Shown: positions 18,281-29,070 of the stretch, piece by piece
Layout of the letters: the number at the start of each line of letters is the position of its first letter
How positions within the stretch are numbered: position 1 is the stretch's first letter
Assembly (NCBI GenBank): GCA_963735445.1
Contig: CAVTLC010000051.1
Location: 40,050 to 104,049, forward strand
Length of the DNA: 64,000 nucleotides
Source of the DNA: AP-15 sp963735445
Lineage (GTDB): Bacteria; Pseudomonadota; Alphaproteobacteria; ATCC43930; CGMCC-115725
Reading direction: 5' to 3'
Notes under the pieces: generated by a model
What the model was told of the DNA's origin: nothing
Seen by the model: the letters and a program-made list of their open reading frames with translations, nothing else
The model's database searches: none
Position numbers and translations under genes: made by a program

Positions 18281-18946
18281 TCAGCGCGAGTTGTCGATCA
18301 ATCGGTTCAACTCCCGCTGATCGGTGGGCTTGTAGCTCGGCGCCTGCTCGGCTTGTGACTTGGGCGGGATCGGGACAGCGGGAGTTGACAGCGCCCCCAT
18401 CGCGTCACGAGCCGCCTTTGCCTGGCCAACCGAGCGCTGGGCGTCATCGATCATCGCCGCGCCCTTCAATTGCATCGATTCGGGGAGCACGCCGCGCACC
18501 ATGTCGGCACCTTGGGCCAGCAGCGGCTGGCTTCGTGCGTCACGCAACCATCCCGGTCGGTCATTTGGCGGCAGCGTCAGATCGATCAGGAAATAGGCGA
18601 TCGAAACCAGCAGCGCCCCACGGACGACACCAAAAATCAATCCCAAGGTCCTGTCGATCGGCGTCAACGCATTCCACTGAACGAGACGCGCGACATAGCC
18701 GGTCAGAATCGTCAGCAGGATCAGCGACACAAAGAACAGTCCAGCGCCGGCAATGAGATCCGCAAGCAGCGGCGTCTTTACAAACCGCACGGTAAATCCA
18801 TACGCCGCACCGAACCCGTAAAGCGTGATCAAGGCGGCGCCGACCCAGGCGGCGATCGACAATGCCTCGCGCACAAAACCACGCGCGAAGGCGAATATCG
18901 CTGATAATGCAATCACAACGAGAACCGCGAGGTCAAAGAGGTTCAC
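18281..18946 (-). CDS. cvpA: CvpA family membrane protein
   Basis: Inner-membrane protein of the CvpA (colicin V production) family, usually next to purF. 221 residues with four predicted transmembrane segments in the first 140 residues (LFDLAVLVVIALSAIFAFA, AWVGAALITLYGFGAAYG, AGAGLFFVSLILLTILTG, IFGVVRGALLVSIAYFLI) and a polar tail. The start is GTG 18946, overlapping the radA stop (GTGA). Confidence 0.9.
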   Translation of the reverse strand: MNLFDLAVLVVIALSAIFAFARGFVREALSIAAWVGAALITLYGFGAAYGFTVRFVKTPLLADLIAGAGLFFVSLILLTILTGYVARLVQWNALTPIDRTLGLIFGVVRGALLVSIAYFLIDLTLPPNDRPGWLRDARSQPLLAQGADMVRGVLPESMQLKGAAMIDDAQRSVGQAKAARDAMGALSTPAVPIPPKSQAEQAPSYKPTDQRELNRLIDNSR

Positions 18947-20406
18947 GATGCGACTCCGATCCGCTCGCGGCGCAAGGGGGCACGTTTTGGAGACAGTCTG
19001 CCGACGAGATCGCTGAGGTGATCGATCCTGACGACCGCTGGCCCGGCGCCGGGGTCATTTCGTTTACGGCCCCCGCGCTGCGGTATCCAGGCTTCGGAAA
19101 AACCGAGTTTCGCGGCCTCTTTGAGGCGGACCTCGCTGTGACCGACCGGGCGGATTTCCCCGGACAATGCGATCTCGCCAAACACTACCGTGTCGCCTGG
19201 AATCGGGATTTCGCTGAGCGCTGATAACAGTGCGGCGGCGACAGCCAGATCCGCGGCTGGCTCGGCGATGCGCAAGCCGCCGGCCACGTTCAGATAGATG
19301 TCATTGGTTCCGACCGACAATCCGCAACGCGCATCGAGCACAGCGGTGATCATCGCCAGCCGCGTACCGTCCCAACCGACGACTGCGCGCCGCGGCGTGC
19401 CGAGCACAGCGGGCGCGACGAGCGCCTGCACTTCGACCAGCAGCGGCCGCGTCCCTTCGATCCCGGCAAACACGGCCGAGCCGCTGACCGGCACGGCGTC
19501 GCTTGCTTCCTCGATATCGTCGGGCGCTCCGGCAGCACCCTGATGCCCACCGAGAAACAAAGCCGACGGGTTGGGGACCTCGACCAGCCCGCCATCGCTC
19601 ATCTCGAAAACACCGATCTCGTCGGTGGCGCCAAAGCGATTCTTGACCGCGCGCAATATGCGAAAGCGATGTCCGCGCTCGCCCTCGAAGTAGAGCACCG
19701 TATCGACCATGTGTTCGAGCACCCTGGGCCCGGCGATCACCCCCTCCTTGGTAACATGCCCGACCAGCACCAAGACAAAGCCGCGCCGCTTGGCAAGCCG
19801 GATCAGCTCTTGTGCGGCGCCCCGCACCTGACTGACCGTCCCCGGCGCGCTGTCGAGCGTGTCGAGATACATTGTCTGGATCGAATCGATGACGACGAGA
19901 TCGGGGGCGTCATTGCGATCGATCGAGGCGAGGATGTCGCGCACATTGCTCGCGGCGGCGAGCAGGACCGGGCTGTGGGCAACGCCTAGACGTTGGGCGC
20001 GCAGGCGCACTTGGTCGATTGCTTCTTCGCCGGTGATGTAGGCGGCACTCGACGGCTGCTCCGGCGATGCGGCGATCGCGGCGGCGGCCTGCAACAGCAA
20101 AGTCGACTTGCCGATGCCGGGATCGCCGCCGACCAGGATCGCGGAGCCCGGGACAAACCCGCCGCCGCAAACGCGGTCGAGTTCGGCAATGCCGGTGCGG
20201 CGGCGCGGCGGCAACATGCTGGGCCCGGTCAAGCCGACAAAGCCCAGCGCCCGCCCGCCACCGGCTTCCAGACCCTTCGGCAACGCGTCGCGCGGCAATT
20301 CCTCGATCAGGCTGTTCCAGGCGCCGCAGCCATCGCAGCGGCCGGTCCATTTGGCGTGAATCGCGCCGCATTGCTGACAGGCAAAGCGGGCTTGTGCGCG
20401 GGCCAT
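18943..20406 (-). CDS. radA: DNA repair protein RadA (Sms)
   Basis: RecA-related ATPase that promotes branch migration in recombination. 487 residues from ATG 20406. It has the zinc finger C10, C13, C24, C27 (CQQCG ... CDGCG), Walker A GGDPGIGKSTLLL, the RadA-specific KNRFG motif (VKNRFGATDE) and a C-terminal Lon-protease-like domain (SVGTNDIYLNVAGGLRI, GEIALSGEIRPVGH). Part of the alr-mlaE-mlaF-radA-cvpA-purF run. Confidence 0.95.
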   Translation of the reverse strand: MARAQARFACQQCGAIHAKWTGRCDGCGAWNSLIEELPRDALPKGLEAGGGRALGFVGLTGPSMLPPRRRTGIAELDRVCGGGFVPGSAILVGGDPGIGKSTLLLQAAAAIAASPEQPSSAAYITGEEAIDQVRLRAQRLGVAHSPVLLAAASNVRDILASIDRNDAPDLVVIDSIQTMYLDTLDSAPGTVSQVRGAAQELIRLAKRRGFVLVLVGHVTKEGVIAGPRVLEHMVDTVLYFEGERGHRFRILRAVKNRFGATDEIGVFEMSDGGLVEVPNPSALFLGGHQGAAGAPDDIEEASDAVPVSGSAVFAGIEGTRPLLVEVQALVAPAVLGTPRRAVVGWDGTRLAMITAVLDARCGLSVGTNDIYLNVAGGLRIAEPAADLAVAAALLSALSEIPIPGDTVVFGEIALSGEIRPVGHSEVRLKEAAKLGFSEAWIPQRGGRKRNDPGAGPAVVRIDHLSDLVGRLSPKRAPLRRERIGVAS

Positions 20407-20449
20407 CGGCTCACCGCCTCTCGCGATCGGTGAATCGGGCGAAGCGCCG

Positions 20450-21242
20450 TCATAACGCGCGGACCTCCATGCGAATCGGCCCCTCGGCACGCCCGTGGAT
20501 GAATTGATCGACATAAGGGTTGGCCGAATGATCGATCTCGGACGCCGGGCCATGCCAGATGATCTGCCCCTTGTGCAGCATCGCGATCCGGTCGCCGATC
20601 TTGCGCGCGCTGACCATGTCGTGGGTGATCGAGACCGCAGTCGCGCCCAATTCGCGCACTGATTTCACGATCAGATCGTTGATGACGTCGGCCATGATCG
20701 GGTCGAGCCCGGTAGTCGGCTCGTCGAAAAAGATGATTTCGGGATCGGCGGCGATGGCGCGCGCCAATGCGACGCGCTTTTGCATGCCGCCCGACAGCTC
20801 GGCCGGGCGCAATTCGCCGACTTCGCGGCCGAGCCCGACCGTGCCGAGCTTATCGAGCGCAATGTCCTTCGCCGCATCCCGCTCCATGCCGCGACCCTGG
20901 ATCAACCCAAACGCGACATTCTCCCACACTCGCAACGAGTCGAATAGGGCGCTGCCCTGGAACAGCACACCGCATTTTTGCAGCAATCTCTCGTGGGCTT
21001 TATGCCGCAACCCGACTGTCTCGATCCCGTCGATCGCAACCGATCCGGCATCGGGACGCAGCAGACCGAGGATACATTTGACCAAAACCGATTTGCCGGT
21101 GCCCGAACCGCCGATGATGACCAAGCTTTCGGCTGCCATGCAATCAATGTCGATCCCGTCAAGCACCCGGTTTCGGCCAAACGATTTGCGCAAGCCCCCG
21201 CACCGAAATCTTCGGCGTCGCCCGGCTGCCAATATCGCTCAT
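20450..21242 (-). CDS. mlaF: MlaF-like ABC transporter ATP-binding protein, one frameshift near the N-terminus
   Basis: ATPase of the Mla-type lipid transporter, pairing with MlaE. Walker A is GGSGTGKSVLVK, the signature LSGGMQKRVALARA, Walker B IIFFDEPTTGLDP. As read, the long frame begins at 21232 with an odd start. The natural start is ATG 21242, which overlaps the mlaE stop (ATGA) and reads MSDIGSRATPKISV; dropping one base from the C-run at 21195-21199 joins it to RGLRKSFGRNRVLDGI. The corrected protein is about 263 residues. Confidence 0.88.
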
Positions 21243-22015
21243 CGCGCGAACAAGGCCTGGGTGATGCCGTAATCAAGCACCAGGATCAGGATCGAGGCGG
21301 AAACCACTGCATAAGTCGTCGCTTGCCCGACCCCTTGAGCGCCGCCGCGAGAGTGATAGCCGTGATAGCAGCCCATCAGCGCGACGATAAAGCCAAATAC
21401 CGCCGCCTTGACGAGGCCGGAAACGACATCGCTCGTCTCCAGATATTGCTCGGTGCGAGCGAGATAAGCCTCGGGATTAAAGCCGAATTTGTAGACACCG
21501 ACGAGATAGCCGCCAAAGACGCCGATGATGTCGGCGACGAGGACGAGCAGCGGCAGCGTGATCAGCCCGGCCAAAAGCCGCGGCAGCACCAGATAGCGCA
21601 ACGGGTCGGTCGAGAGGGTCGTCAGGGCATCGATCTGATCGGTGACGCGCATCGTGCCGATTTCGGCGGCCATAGCGGCGCCGACCCGGCCGGCAACCAT
21701 GAGCCCGGCGATGACCGGACCGAGCTCGCGGGTGACCGACAGCACCACGACCGTCGCAACCGCGCTTTCTGCCGAAAAGCGGGCGAACCCGGTGTAGGAT
21801 TGCAGCGCCAATACCATGCCGGTGAAGATCGCGGTCAGCCCGACGACCGGCAGCGAGAAATAGCCGATGTCGAGCATCTGGCGCAGGATCACGCGCAGAT
21901 AAAAAGGTGGCGACAGACCGGTTACCAGTGCCGTCAAGGCGAAGATCACGATCCGCCCGGTTACCGCCATAAAGCCGAGAGTAGCGGCGCCGATCGAGGC
22001 CAGAGCCTTCAGCAC
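21239..22015 (-). CDS. mlaE: MlaE-like ABC transporter permease
   Basis: Permease of an MCE/Mla lipid-transport system acting on phospholipid asymmetry. 258 residues from GTG 22015, multi-spanning, with family segments YFSLPVVGLTAIFTGMVLAL, GPVIAGLMVAGRVGAAMAAE and IGTMRVTDQIDAL. Its 5' end overlaps the alr stop by 7 bases and its stop overlaps mlaF. The substrate-binding MlaD partner is not in the window. Confidence 0.9.
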   Translation of the reverse strand: MLKALASIGAATLGFMAVTGRIVIFALTALVTGLSPPFYLRVILRQMLDIGYFSLPVVGLTAIFTGMVLALQSYTGFARFSAESAVATVVVLSVTRELGPVIAGLMVAGRVGAAMAAEIGTMRVTDQIDALTTLSTDPLRYLVLPRLLAGLITLPLLVLVADIIGVFGGYLVGVYKFGFNPEAYLARTEQYLETSDVVSGLVKAAVFGFIVALMGCYHGYHSRGGAQGVGQATTYAVVSASILILVLDYGITQALFAR

Positions 22016-23133
22016 GTCGGCGAGCCCGCAGCGCCCTGATAAATCCGGTGGAAGCGGCGACCGAGCGAAGTCAGGATCTCATATCCGATCGTCCCGGCAT
22101 CGGCTGCGGCGTCATCGACGCGGTAATCGTCGCCCAGCAGTTCAATAAAGCCGCCAGGACGCGCAATCGAGGGGTCGACGGCGGAAACGTCAAAAATTGC
22201 AAGATCCATCGAAACTCGGCCCAGGAGGGGAACCCGGACACCCCCGATGCGACCCGATCCGCGTTGACTCAGTGACCGCATCCAGCCGTCGGCATATCCG
22301 ACCGCGACGGTCGCCAAGCGTCCCGCCGCGGCCATCACATGCGCGGCACCGTAGCCAACCGGCTGACCAGCGTCAACGTCGCGGATTTGCAGGATTCTTG
22401 CCCTCAGGCGGACAATTTGGCGCATCGGGTTGGGCCGGCCCGGCTGCGGGTTGACGCCGTAGAGTGCGGCTCCCGGGCGGACCAGATCGAAGTGGTAGTC
22501 GCGGCCGAGAAAAATCCCCGACGAGGCGGCAAGGCTTGCCGGCACGCCGGGCATCCGGCGGCATTGCGACATAAAGGTCTCGTGTTGCTTCCCATTAAGC
22601 GGATGGTCGGGGAGTTCGGCGCAAGCGAGATGGCTCATCACTGCTTGCCAGCGGATCGGCCCGGCCCGGCAGAGGTCGTCGGCGATACAGTCGAATTCAC
22701 GACTTGTCAGCCCTAGGCGCGCCATTCCGGTGTCGACGTGCAGAATCGCCGGCAATGGGCCGCGCGCCGCCGCGATCCGTTGCCACTCGGCGATCTGACC
22801 CGGGTCATTAAGCACTGGGACGAGCCGGGCTTCGGCGAACTCGCCGCCCGAGCCGGGCATCAGCCCATTCAGCACCACGATCTCAACTGCCTCGGGGAGG
22901 GTGTCGCGCAACGCCAGCGCCTCATCGAGCGTGGCGACAAAAAATCGCCGGCAGCCGGCCTTTGCCAGCGCCGTGGCAATAATCGCAGCGCCCAAGCCAT
23001 AGCCGTCGGCTTTGACGACCGCGGCGCACTCCGCCGGGGCGGCGCGGCATGCCAGAAGCTGCCAATTCGCGACGATGCCCGCGACATCGATCTCGAGAAC
23101 GCCGGGGGCGCGATCTTCTGCAGAACCGGCCAC
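22009..23133 (-). CDS. alr: Alanine racemase
   Basis: PLP enzyme making D-alanine for peptidoglycan. 374 residues from GTG 23133. The PLP lysine is K41 in VVKADGYGLG. The C-terminal domain contains the VAVGYADG segment and a metal/substrate-site-like region LLGRVSMDLAIFDVS. Head of the minus-strand run; the 5' region to 23347 is shared with the divergent molybdenum hydroxylase. Confidence 0.94.
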   Translation of the reverse strand: MAGSAEDRAPGVLEIDVAGIVANWQLLACRAAPAECAAVVKADGYGLGAAIIATALAKAGCRRFFVATLDEALALRDTLPEAVEIVVLNGLMPGSGGEFAEARLVPVLNDPGQIAEWQRIAAARGPLPAILHVDTGMARLGLTSREFDCIADDLCRAGPIRWQAVMSHLACAELPDHPLNGKQHETFMSQCRRMPGVPASLAASSGIFLGRDYHFDLVRPGAALYGVNPQPGRPNPMRQIVRLRARILQIRDVDAGQPVGYGAAHVMAAAGRLATVAVGYADGWMRSLSQRGSGRIGGVRVPLLGRVSMDLAIFDVSAVDPSIARPGGFIELLGDDYRVDDAAADAGTIGYEILTSLGRRFHRIYQGAAGSPTC

Positions 23134-23347
23134 GCTTCAGCCCCTGTTTTCTCTCGGTGGAAATCCTTGGTTGGGTCCCCATCTGTTTCGCTCCCGCGTC
23201 GCCGGCAAGGCATCATGATTCGCAGGTTTCCGCCAGCCGCTTCCTTTCCATGAGGCGGCGGGTCGAAATTCAGACCCACAAACACCTGGACCCGAGCCGC
23301 GCTGCAGGGGCAGGTTGCGAATGGCAAGGGCGAAAAGGGCGAGTGAG

Positions 23348-25658
23348 ATGAGCGAGATGCGGTCCGGCATCGGCGACCGGCCAAAGCGGCGCGAGGATTT
23401 GCGCTTTCTGACCGGGTGCGGCGCCTATCTTGACGATCTCGCCTTTGACGGCCTGACGTATGCAGTCGTGCTGCGCTCGCCGCATGCCCATGCGCGAATC
23501 GGCGGCATCGATATACGTCTGGCACATGCCGCTCCGGGCGTGCTCGCGGTGCTGACCGCCGCGGACGCAGCGGGCCGACGGATTGCAGCCGCTATTGCCG
23601 ACCGCGACCGCCAACAGCCAGACCGGCGAGCCGTTCGCCTTTGCCCCACAGCCGGTGCTCGCCGCGGACAAGGTGCGCTATGTCGGCGAGCCGGTCGCCG
23701 TGGTTGTAGCGCGAGACCCGCGAACAAGCGCTCGATGCCGCCGAATTGGTCGCGGTCGATTATATGCCGCTCCCGGCGGTGACCACCGCCGAAGCCGCCG
23801 GTGCTGCCGGTGCACCGCAGATCGCCGATCAGGCGCCAGGCAATTTCTGCTTCGATTGGCGAACCGGCGACAAGGCGGCGGTCGACAACGCCTTTGCCGC
23901 CGCCGCCCATGTCGTACGGTTGCGGCTCGACAATCATCGCATCGTCACCAATCCGATGGAGCCGCGCGGCGTCATCGGATCGTGGGACGCCGAGACGGCG
24001 CGCTACACGGCTCATGTCTCGGCGCAGAGCATCCACAACACCCGCGACAATGCCGCTCGCGCCCTCGGTGTCCCGGCCGCGGCGGTGCGCTTTGTGGCAC
24101 CCGATGTCGGCGGCGGTTTTGGCGCCAAGAACTTTGTCTATCCCGAGCATGTGCTGATCCCGTGGGCGGCAAAACGGGTCGGACGGCCCGGTCAAATGGA
24201 TCGCGAGCCGCAGCGAGGTGTTTCTCGCCGACCATCAAGCCCGCGACCACATCGCCGAGGCCGCTTTGGCGCTCGACGCGAACGGCCGGTTTCTCGCGCT
24301 CGAAGTCGACAGCATCGCCAATGTCGGGGCCTATCTGGTCAGCGCCGGCGGTGTGCAGACGTTTCAGTATGTCCATCTGCCCGGCACGGTCTACCGGATA
24401 CCGGCGATCGCGCTTACGCGTCGCGGCGGTGTTGACCAATACCGCGCCAATCGGCGTCACCCGCGGACCCGGCTTTGCCGAAGCCGTCAACATCATCGAG
24501 CGACTGATCGACAAGGCGGCGCGCGAATGCGGCTTTGACCGCACCGAACTCCGGCGTCTCAATCTGGTGCCGGCGGCGGCGATGCCGATGACCAACGTCT
24601 TTGGCAACAAGGTCGACAGCGGCGCCTTTCCCGAGACCTTCGACCGGGCGCTCGCCGATGCCGACATCCCCGGTTTTGCCGGGCGCCGCCGCGACAGCGA
24701 GGCGCGGGGGCTCTTGCGCGGTCTCGGTTTCGCCTATCACATCAAGGCGACCGGCGGCTCGCCCAGCGAAAATGTCGATATCCGGTTTGAGGCTGACGGC
24801 ACGGTCGCGCTGATCACCGGCACCCAGACAATCGGCCAAGGTCACGAGACCACCTTTCCGCAGATCCTGGCCGACCGGCTCGGCGTGGCCAACGAGCAAA
24901 TCCGCCTGGTCCAGGGCGACACCGATCTGATCCCGTTGGGCGGCGGCCACGGCAGTTCGCGCGCGACCTATATGGGCGGCACCGCGATCTGGCGCGCCTC
25001 GGAGCAGATCATCGCCAAGGGGACCCGCATCGCCGCCGATGTGCTCGAAGCCGCCGAGGCCGATATCCGTTTCGAGGACGGCGATTTCATCGTCGCCGGC
25101 ACCGACCGCCGGGTGCGGCTGCTGGAGGTGGCCGCTATCGCCCGCGACAAGGGCACCCCGCTCGACACCTATTACGCCTGGACGCGGGAGTGGATGACTT
25201 ACCCGAACGGCACCCACGTCGCCGAGGTCGAGATCGACCCCGAGACCGGCCGAGTGACGCTGGCGCGCTATACCGCGGTCGACGATTACGGCGTCTTGGT
25301 CAATCCGATGATCGCCTCGGGTCAGGCGCATGGCGCGATCGCGCAAGGCGTCGGCCAGGCGTTGCTCGAACACGCGGCCTATGACCCGCAATCGGGACAG
25401 CTCGTCGCCGGCTCATTTATGGACTACGCATTGCCGCGCGCCGACGACCTGCCGTCCTACGCGCTTGGCTTCAACAACACGCGCTGCACGACCAACCCGC
25501 TCGGTGTCAAAGGCTGCGGCGAGGCGGGTGCGGTCGCCGGCTTTCCGGCGGTCGCCAACGCGATCCTCGACGCCCTCGCCCCTTTCGGCATCACCGACCT
25601 CGCCGGCCCCGCCACCCCCGAGCGCATCTGGCGAGCGATCAGGGGTCGCAGTCGATGA
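23348..25658 (+). CDS. Molybdenum hydroxylase large subunit (xanthine dehydrogenase/CoxL family), four frameshifts
   Basis: Mo-cofactor-binding large subunit of the xanthine oxidase family. The whole family length (about 770 residues) is present but split over frames. The start MSEMRSGIGDRPKRREDLRF and LRSPHAHARI are in one frame; shifts near 23573, 23718, 24190 and 24415 join PQPVLAADKVRYVGEPVAVV, APDVGGGFGAKNFVYPEH, DHQARDHIAEAALALDANG and TRGPGFAEAVNIIERLID. The C-terminal half is intact and includes the Mo-site glutamate motif KGCGEAGAV. The shifts each cost or add one base, so they look like assembly errors, though a pseudogene cannot be excluded. No FAD or 2Fe-2S subunit genes are adjacent. 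Substrate unknown. Confidence 0.78.
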
Positions 25659-25720
25659 CTAGCGGCCCATCTGCAATTCCCGATAGGGACTCGTCTGATT
25701 AGGTCGCACGTCAATTTGGG

Positions 25721-25738
25721 GCGACATCAATATGTCGC
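25721..25738. terminator. Short hairpin between convergent genes
   Basis: GCGACAT and ATGTCGC form a 7-bp stem with a CAAT loop between the ends of the molybdenum hydroxylase and selB genes. The position suggests a bidirectional stop, but there is no T-run. Confidence 0.35.
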
Positions 25739-25747
25739 GTGCCATTG

Positions 25748-27670
25748 TCAACCCAACGTTCCTGTGACGACCCGGGTGTCGCCGGTGCGGCGGGTCGCCC
25801 CTATCCTATCAAGATATTCGAGGATTTGGATCGTCAGGTTGCGCCCGACGCCGGACCGATCGTTAAAGGCTGCGGCGGTGAACGCCCCTTCCGGCGACTC
25901 GTCGGCCAGTTCGCGGGCAATTTCGGCGAGCCGCTCCATCGTTTCCGGCAAGAAAAAACGGTTGTCGGCGATCTTGGCGACCCGGCCGAGGCGCTCGGCG
26001 CGGCGCAATAAGCGCTCGGTCGGTTCAGGTTCGAGCCCGAGCGAAGCCGCGATCTCGCGCACGCGCGGCGGGCGCAATTCGCCCTCGGCGAGCAGGGGGC
26101 GCACACGCTGCCACAGTTTTTCGTCGGCGGTTGAGAGCCGCGGCCGGTGCTCCGGCAACCGCCACATGCCGCCTTCGCGCACCGCACGGCCCGCGGCGGC
26201 GAGTTCGCTCAATGCCGCGTCGATCGCCGCCTCGGGCGCCGCGGCGCGCAGTTGAGCGATAATCGCGGCCCGGGTCGGACCCAACGCATCGGGCTGCATC
26301 CGATGCCAGTCGGCGAGCATCGCCTCAACCCGATTGGCGAGGTTGGCAAGATGCTCGCGAGTGATCGCGACCGGCGCGCGTTGCGGTCCGACCGTCAGGA
26401 ACCCGGCATCGGGTGCATCGGTCAGCGCCGCCAATTCGCTCGGGGTCAGATTGCGAACCAGCGCGTAGTGACCAGGTCGACGACCCCGATTTTCGCCAGC
26501 ATCTCTTGCAATGCGCTCGCGGCATTGATCGGGGCCATCGCCGTGAGCACGGCGAGCCGCTCCGGCAGGCGCCGGCCGCGCCGCGGCGCCAGCGGGTCGA
26601 CCACATGGCCGCCGGCCAACGTGACGCGGGCGGCATGGTCGCGCACCACCACACGGTCACCGTGCAATGCCGCGATCGGCTGATCGAGATCGATCTGCAC
26701 AAAACCGGTCTCGCCCTGTGGAATTGTCCGGCCGCTCAACACCGCGGCGCGCCCGACAACATCCTCGGTGCCGATATGCAGATGCACCGGCATCCCGTCA
26801 CGCAGCTGGATTTCAGCGTGGCGAGAGGCGCGCAGCACAAGATCGAGCCGGCGCACCGGCAGATGGCGCTCGGGGGCGACGAGCCAATCGCCGCGATCAG
26901 GCTCGCCACCGTCAGGGAATGAGCCCACGATATTGATCGCGCAGCGCTCACCAGCGCTCGCGGTGTCGATCGGATGATTGTGGGCGTGCAGGCCGCGGAC
27001 CCGCACCGGGATCCCGCGCGGGCTGACAGTCAGCCGGTCGCCAACCGTGACCGCGCCGGCGGTGACTGTACCAGTCGCGACAAGGCCGATTCCCGGTAAG
27101 GTGAATGCGCGGTCGATCGGCATGCGAAAGAGACCCGCTGGGGGCGCGGCGGTGCGGGCGACATGGGCTCGCCGGGCGGCGTCTTGCAAATGATGGGTCA
27201 GTGCTGCAACGCCGTCACCGGTGTGGCTCGACACCGGGAAGATCGGGGCGTCGGGATAGCCCGCTGCGGCGAGCATCGTCGCGACCTCGGCGATAACGGC
27301 CGCGGCCCGTTCGGATCCGGCGCGGTCGATCTTGGTAACGACCCCGGTAATCTCGGCAACCCCGATCAATTCGAGAATGTCGAGATGCTCGACCGTTTGC
27401 GGGCGTGGCCCGTCATCGGCGGCGACCACCAGCAGAACTCGGTCGATCGACAGCACGCCTGCCAGCATATTGGGCAGAAAGCGCTCATGGCCGGGGACGT
27501 CGACAAAACCGAGTTCGCTACCGTCGGGCAGACGTAGCGTAAGCAAACCCGAGGTCGATCGTCAGCCCACGCCTTTTTTCCTCGGGCAGGCGGTCGGCAT
27601 CGACCCCGGTCAATGCCCGCACCAGCGAGGTCTTGCCGTGGTCGATATGGCCGGCAGTCGCGAGGATCAT
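25748..27670 (-). CDS. selB: Selenocysteine-specific elongation factor SelB, two frameshifts
   Basis: GTPase that delivers Sec-tRNA to the ribosome at UGA codons next to a SECIS hairpin. ATG 27670 overlaps the selA stop (ATGA). The N-terminus shows G1 ATAGHIDHGKTSL; after a one-base shift near 27530 the frame continues LRLPDGSELGFVDVPGHERF (G3) and VVTKIDR (G4). A second shift near 26470 joins VVDL to YALVRNLTPSELAAL, leading into the winged-helix SECIS-binding domains (LSELAAAGRAVREGGMWRL, GAFTAAAFNDRSGVGRNLTI). Corrected length is about 640 residues, normal for SelB. Both breaks are one-base shifts. Confidence 0.9.
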
Positions 27671-29070
27671 CGGGCGGCGGGCGGAGACAACTCGTCGAGT
27701 TGGCCGAGAAAGCCGGCCTCGTCTTCGAGGCAGCGCAGGTCGAGCACGAGTTTGCCAGCCTCGATCCGGCCGATCACGGGTATTGGCAAGGCGCGCATGG
27801 CGCGCGCCAACGCCTCGACCGCCGACCCCGATTTTTCCGCAGTGACCGGACGTAAGGCCAAGGCCGAACTCGGCAACAACGACACGGGGAGAGCGCCGCT
27901 GCCGATTTGGCTGCGGGTCTCGATTAATTCGACTTCGGCGGTCCCGGCGAACACCTCCCGCAGCACGGGAAGTAGGCGGCGTGCAACGGCTTCGATCTCG
28001 GGCTTGGGCCGCGACAGCAGGCGCAATGTCGGCAAGCGCGCGGCGAGACGATCGGGATCGGCATAAAGGCGCAACACCGCTTCGAGCGCTGCCAGCCGGA
28101 TCTTGTCGAGCCGCAACGCACGCTTGAGCGGGTTCTTGGCGAGGCGGGCGACGAGATCGGCGCGGCCGACGACGAGCCCGGCCTGCGGGCCACCAAGCAG
28201 TTTGTCGCCGCTGAACGTGACGAGATCGGCGCCTCGCGCCAGCGACTCGGCGACGGTCGGCTCGTGCGGCAGGCCCCAGGGTTCGAGATCGACCAACGAC
28301 CCGCTGCCGAGATCTTCGACAAACGGGATGCCGCGTTCGCGAGCGAGGATCGCGAGTTCCGTGGCGGGAACGGCGGCGGTAAATCCCTGGATCGCGAAGT
28401 TGCTGGTATGCGCCTTCAGGATCAGGCCGGTATCGGGACCGATCGCGCCGGCGAAATCGGCGAGATGGGTGCGATTGGTGGTGCCGACCTCGCGCAGCCG
28501 CGTTCCGGCGCGCGCCATGATGTCGGGCAGCCGAAACGAACCGCCGATCTCGATCAGTTCGCCGCGCGACACGATCGTCTCGCGTCCGTCGGCGAGCGTG
28601 TTCAATGCCAGCACCAAGGCGCCGGCATTGTTGTTGACGGCGAGCGCCGCCTCGGCGCCGGTCAGCCGCTTCAGCCAGCCGGAAATATGGTCGTCGCGTT
28701 CGCCGCGCCGGCCGGTCTCGAGATCGTATTCGAGCGTCGACGGGTCGCGCATCGCGGCGGTTGCGGCCTCGATCGCCTCTTCCGGCAAGGGTGCGCGGCC
28801 GAGATTGGTGTGCAGGACGGTGCCCGTCAGGTTGAAGACGCGGCGCTGCGACGGCCGCATCAGCCGGGTCAGCGCCCCAGCGCATTCGGTAAGGATTTCC
28901 TCGACTGTGCCGAACTCGCCGGTCTCGCGCCGCGTCGCCAGCGCCCCCCTGACAGCCTCGAGGACCAGCGGGCGGCCGTGCTGTTCGATCAGCGCCGCGC
29001 AGCTTTTGGAACGCAAGATTTTGTCCACCGCCGGCAATGCGGCGCGGCCCTCCCGCGGCGCCGCGCTCAT
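27667..29070 (-). CDS. selA: L-seryl-tRNA(Sec) selenium transferase
   Basis: PLP enzyme converting seryl-tRNA(Sec) to selenocysteinyl-tRNA(Sec) with selenophosphate. 467 residues from ATG 29070, which overlaps the selD stop (ATGA). The PLP lysine motif is TFSGDKLLGGPQAG. Other signatures: VFNLTGTVLHTNLGRAPL and VNNNAGALVLALNTLA. Frame open further upstream only as an antisense-frame artefact over selD. Confidence 0.95.
   Translation of the reverse strand: MSAAPREGRAALPAVDKILRSKSCAALIEQHGRPLVLEAVRGALATRRETGEFGTVEEILTECAGALTRLMRPSQRRVFNLTGTVLHTNLGRAPLPEEAIEAATAAMRDPSTLEYDLETGRRGERDDHISGWLKRLTGAEAALAVNNNAGALVLALNTLADGRETIVSRGELIEIGGSFRLPDIMARAGTRLREVGTTNRTHLADFAGAIGPDTGLILKAHTSNFAIQGFTAAVPATELAILARERGIPFVEDLGSGSLVDLEPWGLPHEPTVAESLARGADLVTFSGDKLLGGPQAGLVVGRADLVARLAKNPLKRALRLDKIRLAALEAVLRLYADPDRLAARLPTLRLLSRPKPEIEAVARRLLPVLREVFAGTAEVELIETRSQIGSGALPVSLLPSSALALRPVTAEKSGSAVEALARAMRALPIPVIGRIEAGKLVLDLRCLEDEAGFLGQLDELSPPAAR

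Noticed and set aside
20978..22039. 353-codon plus-strand frame
   Set aside because: Antisense to mlaF and mlaE, which have clear motifs; composition is typical of a shadow frame.
24414..25391. 325-codon minus-strand frame over the molybdenum hydroxylase
   Set aside because: The plus strand carries conserved family sequence throughout, including the GCGEAG motif.
25659..25747. Possible tRNA-Sec gene near selB
   Set aside because: No cloverleaf, long variable arm or T-loop sequence could be found here or in the gap before selD.
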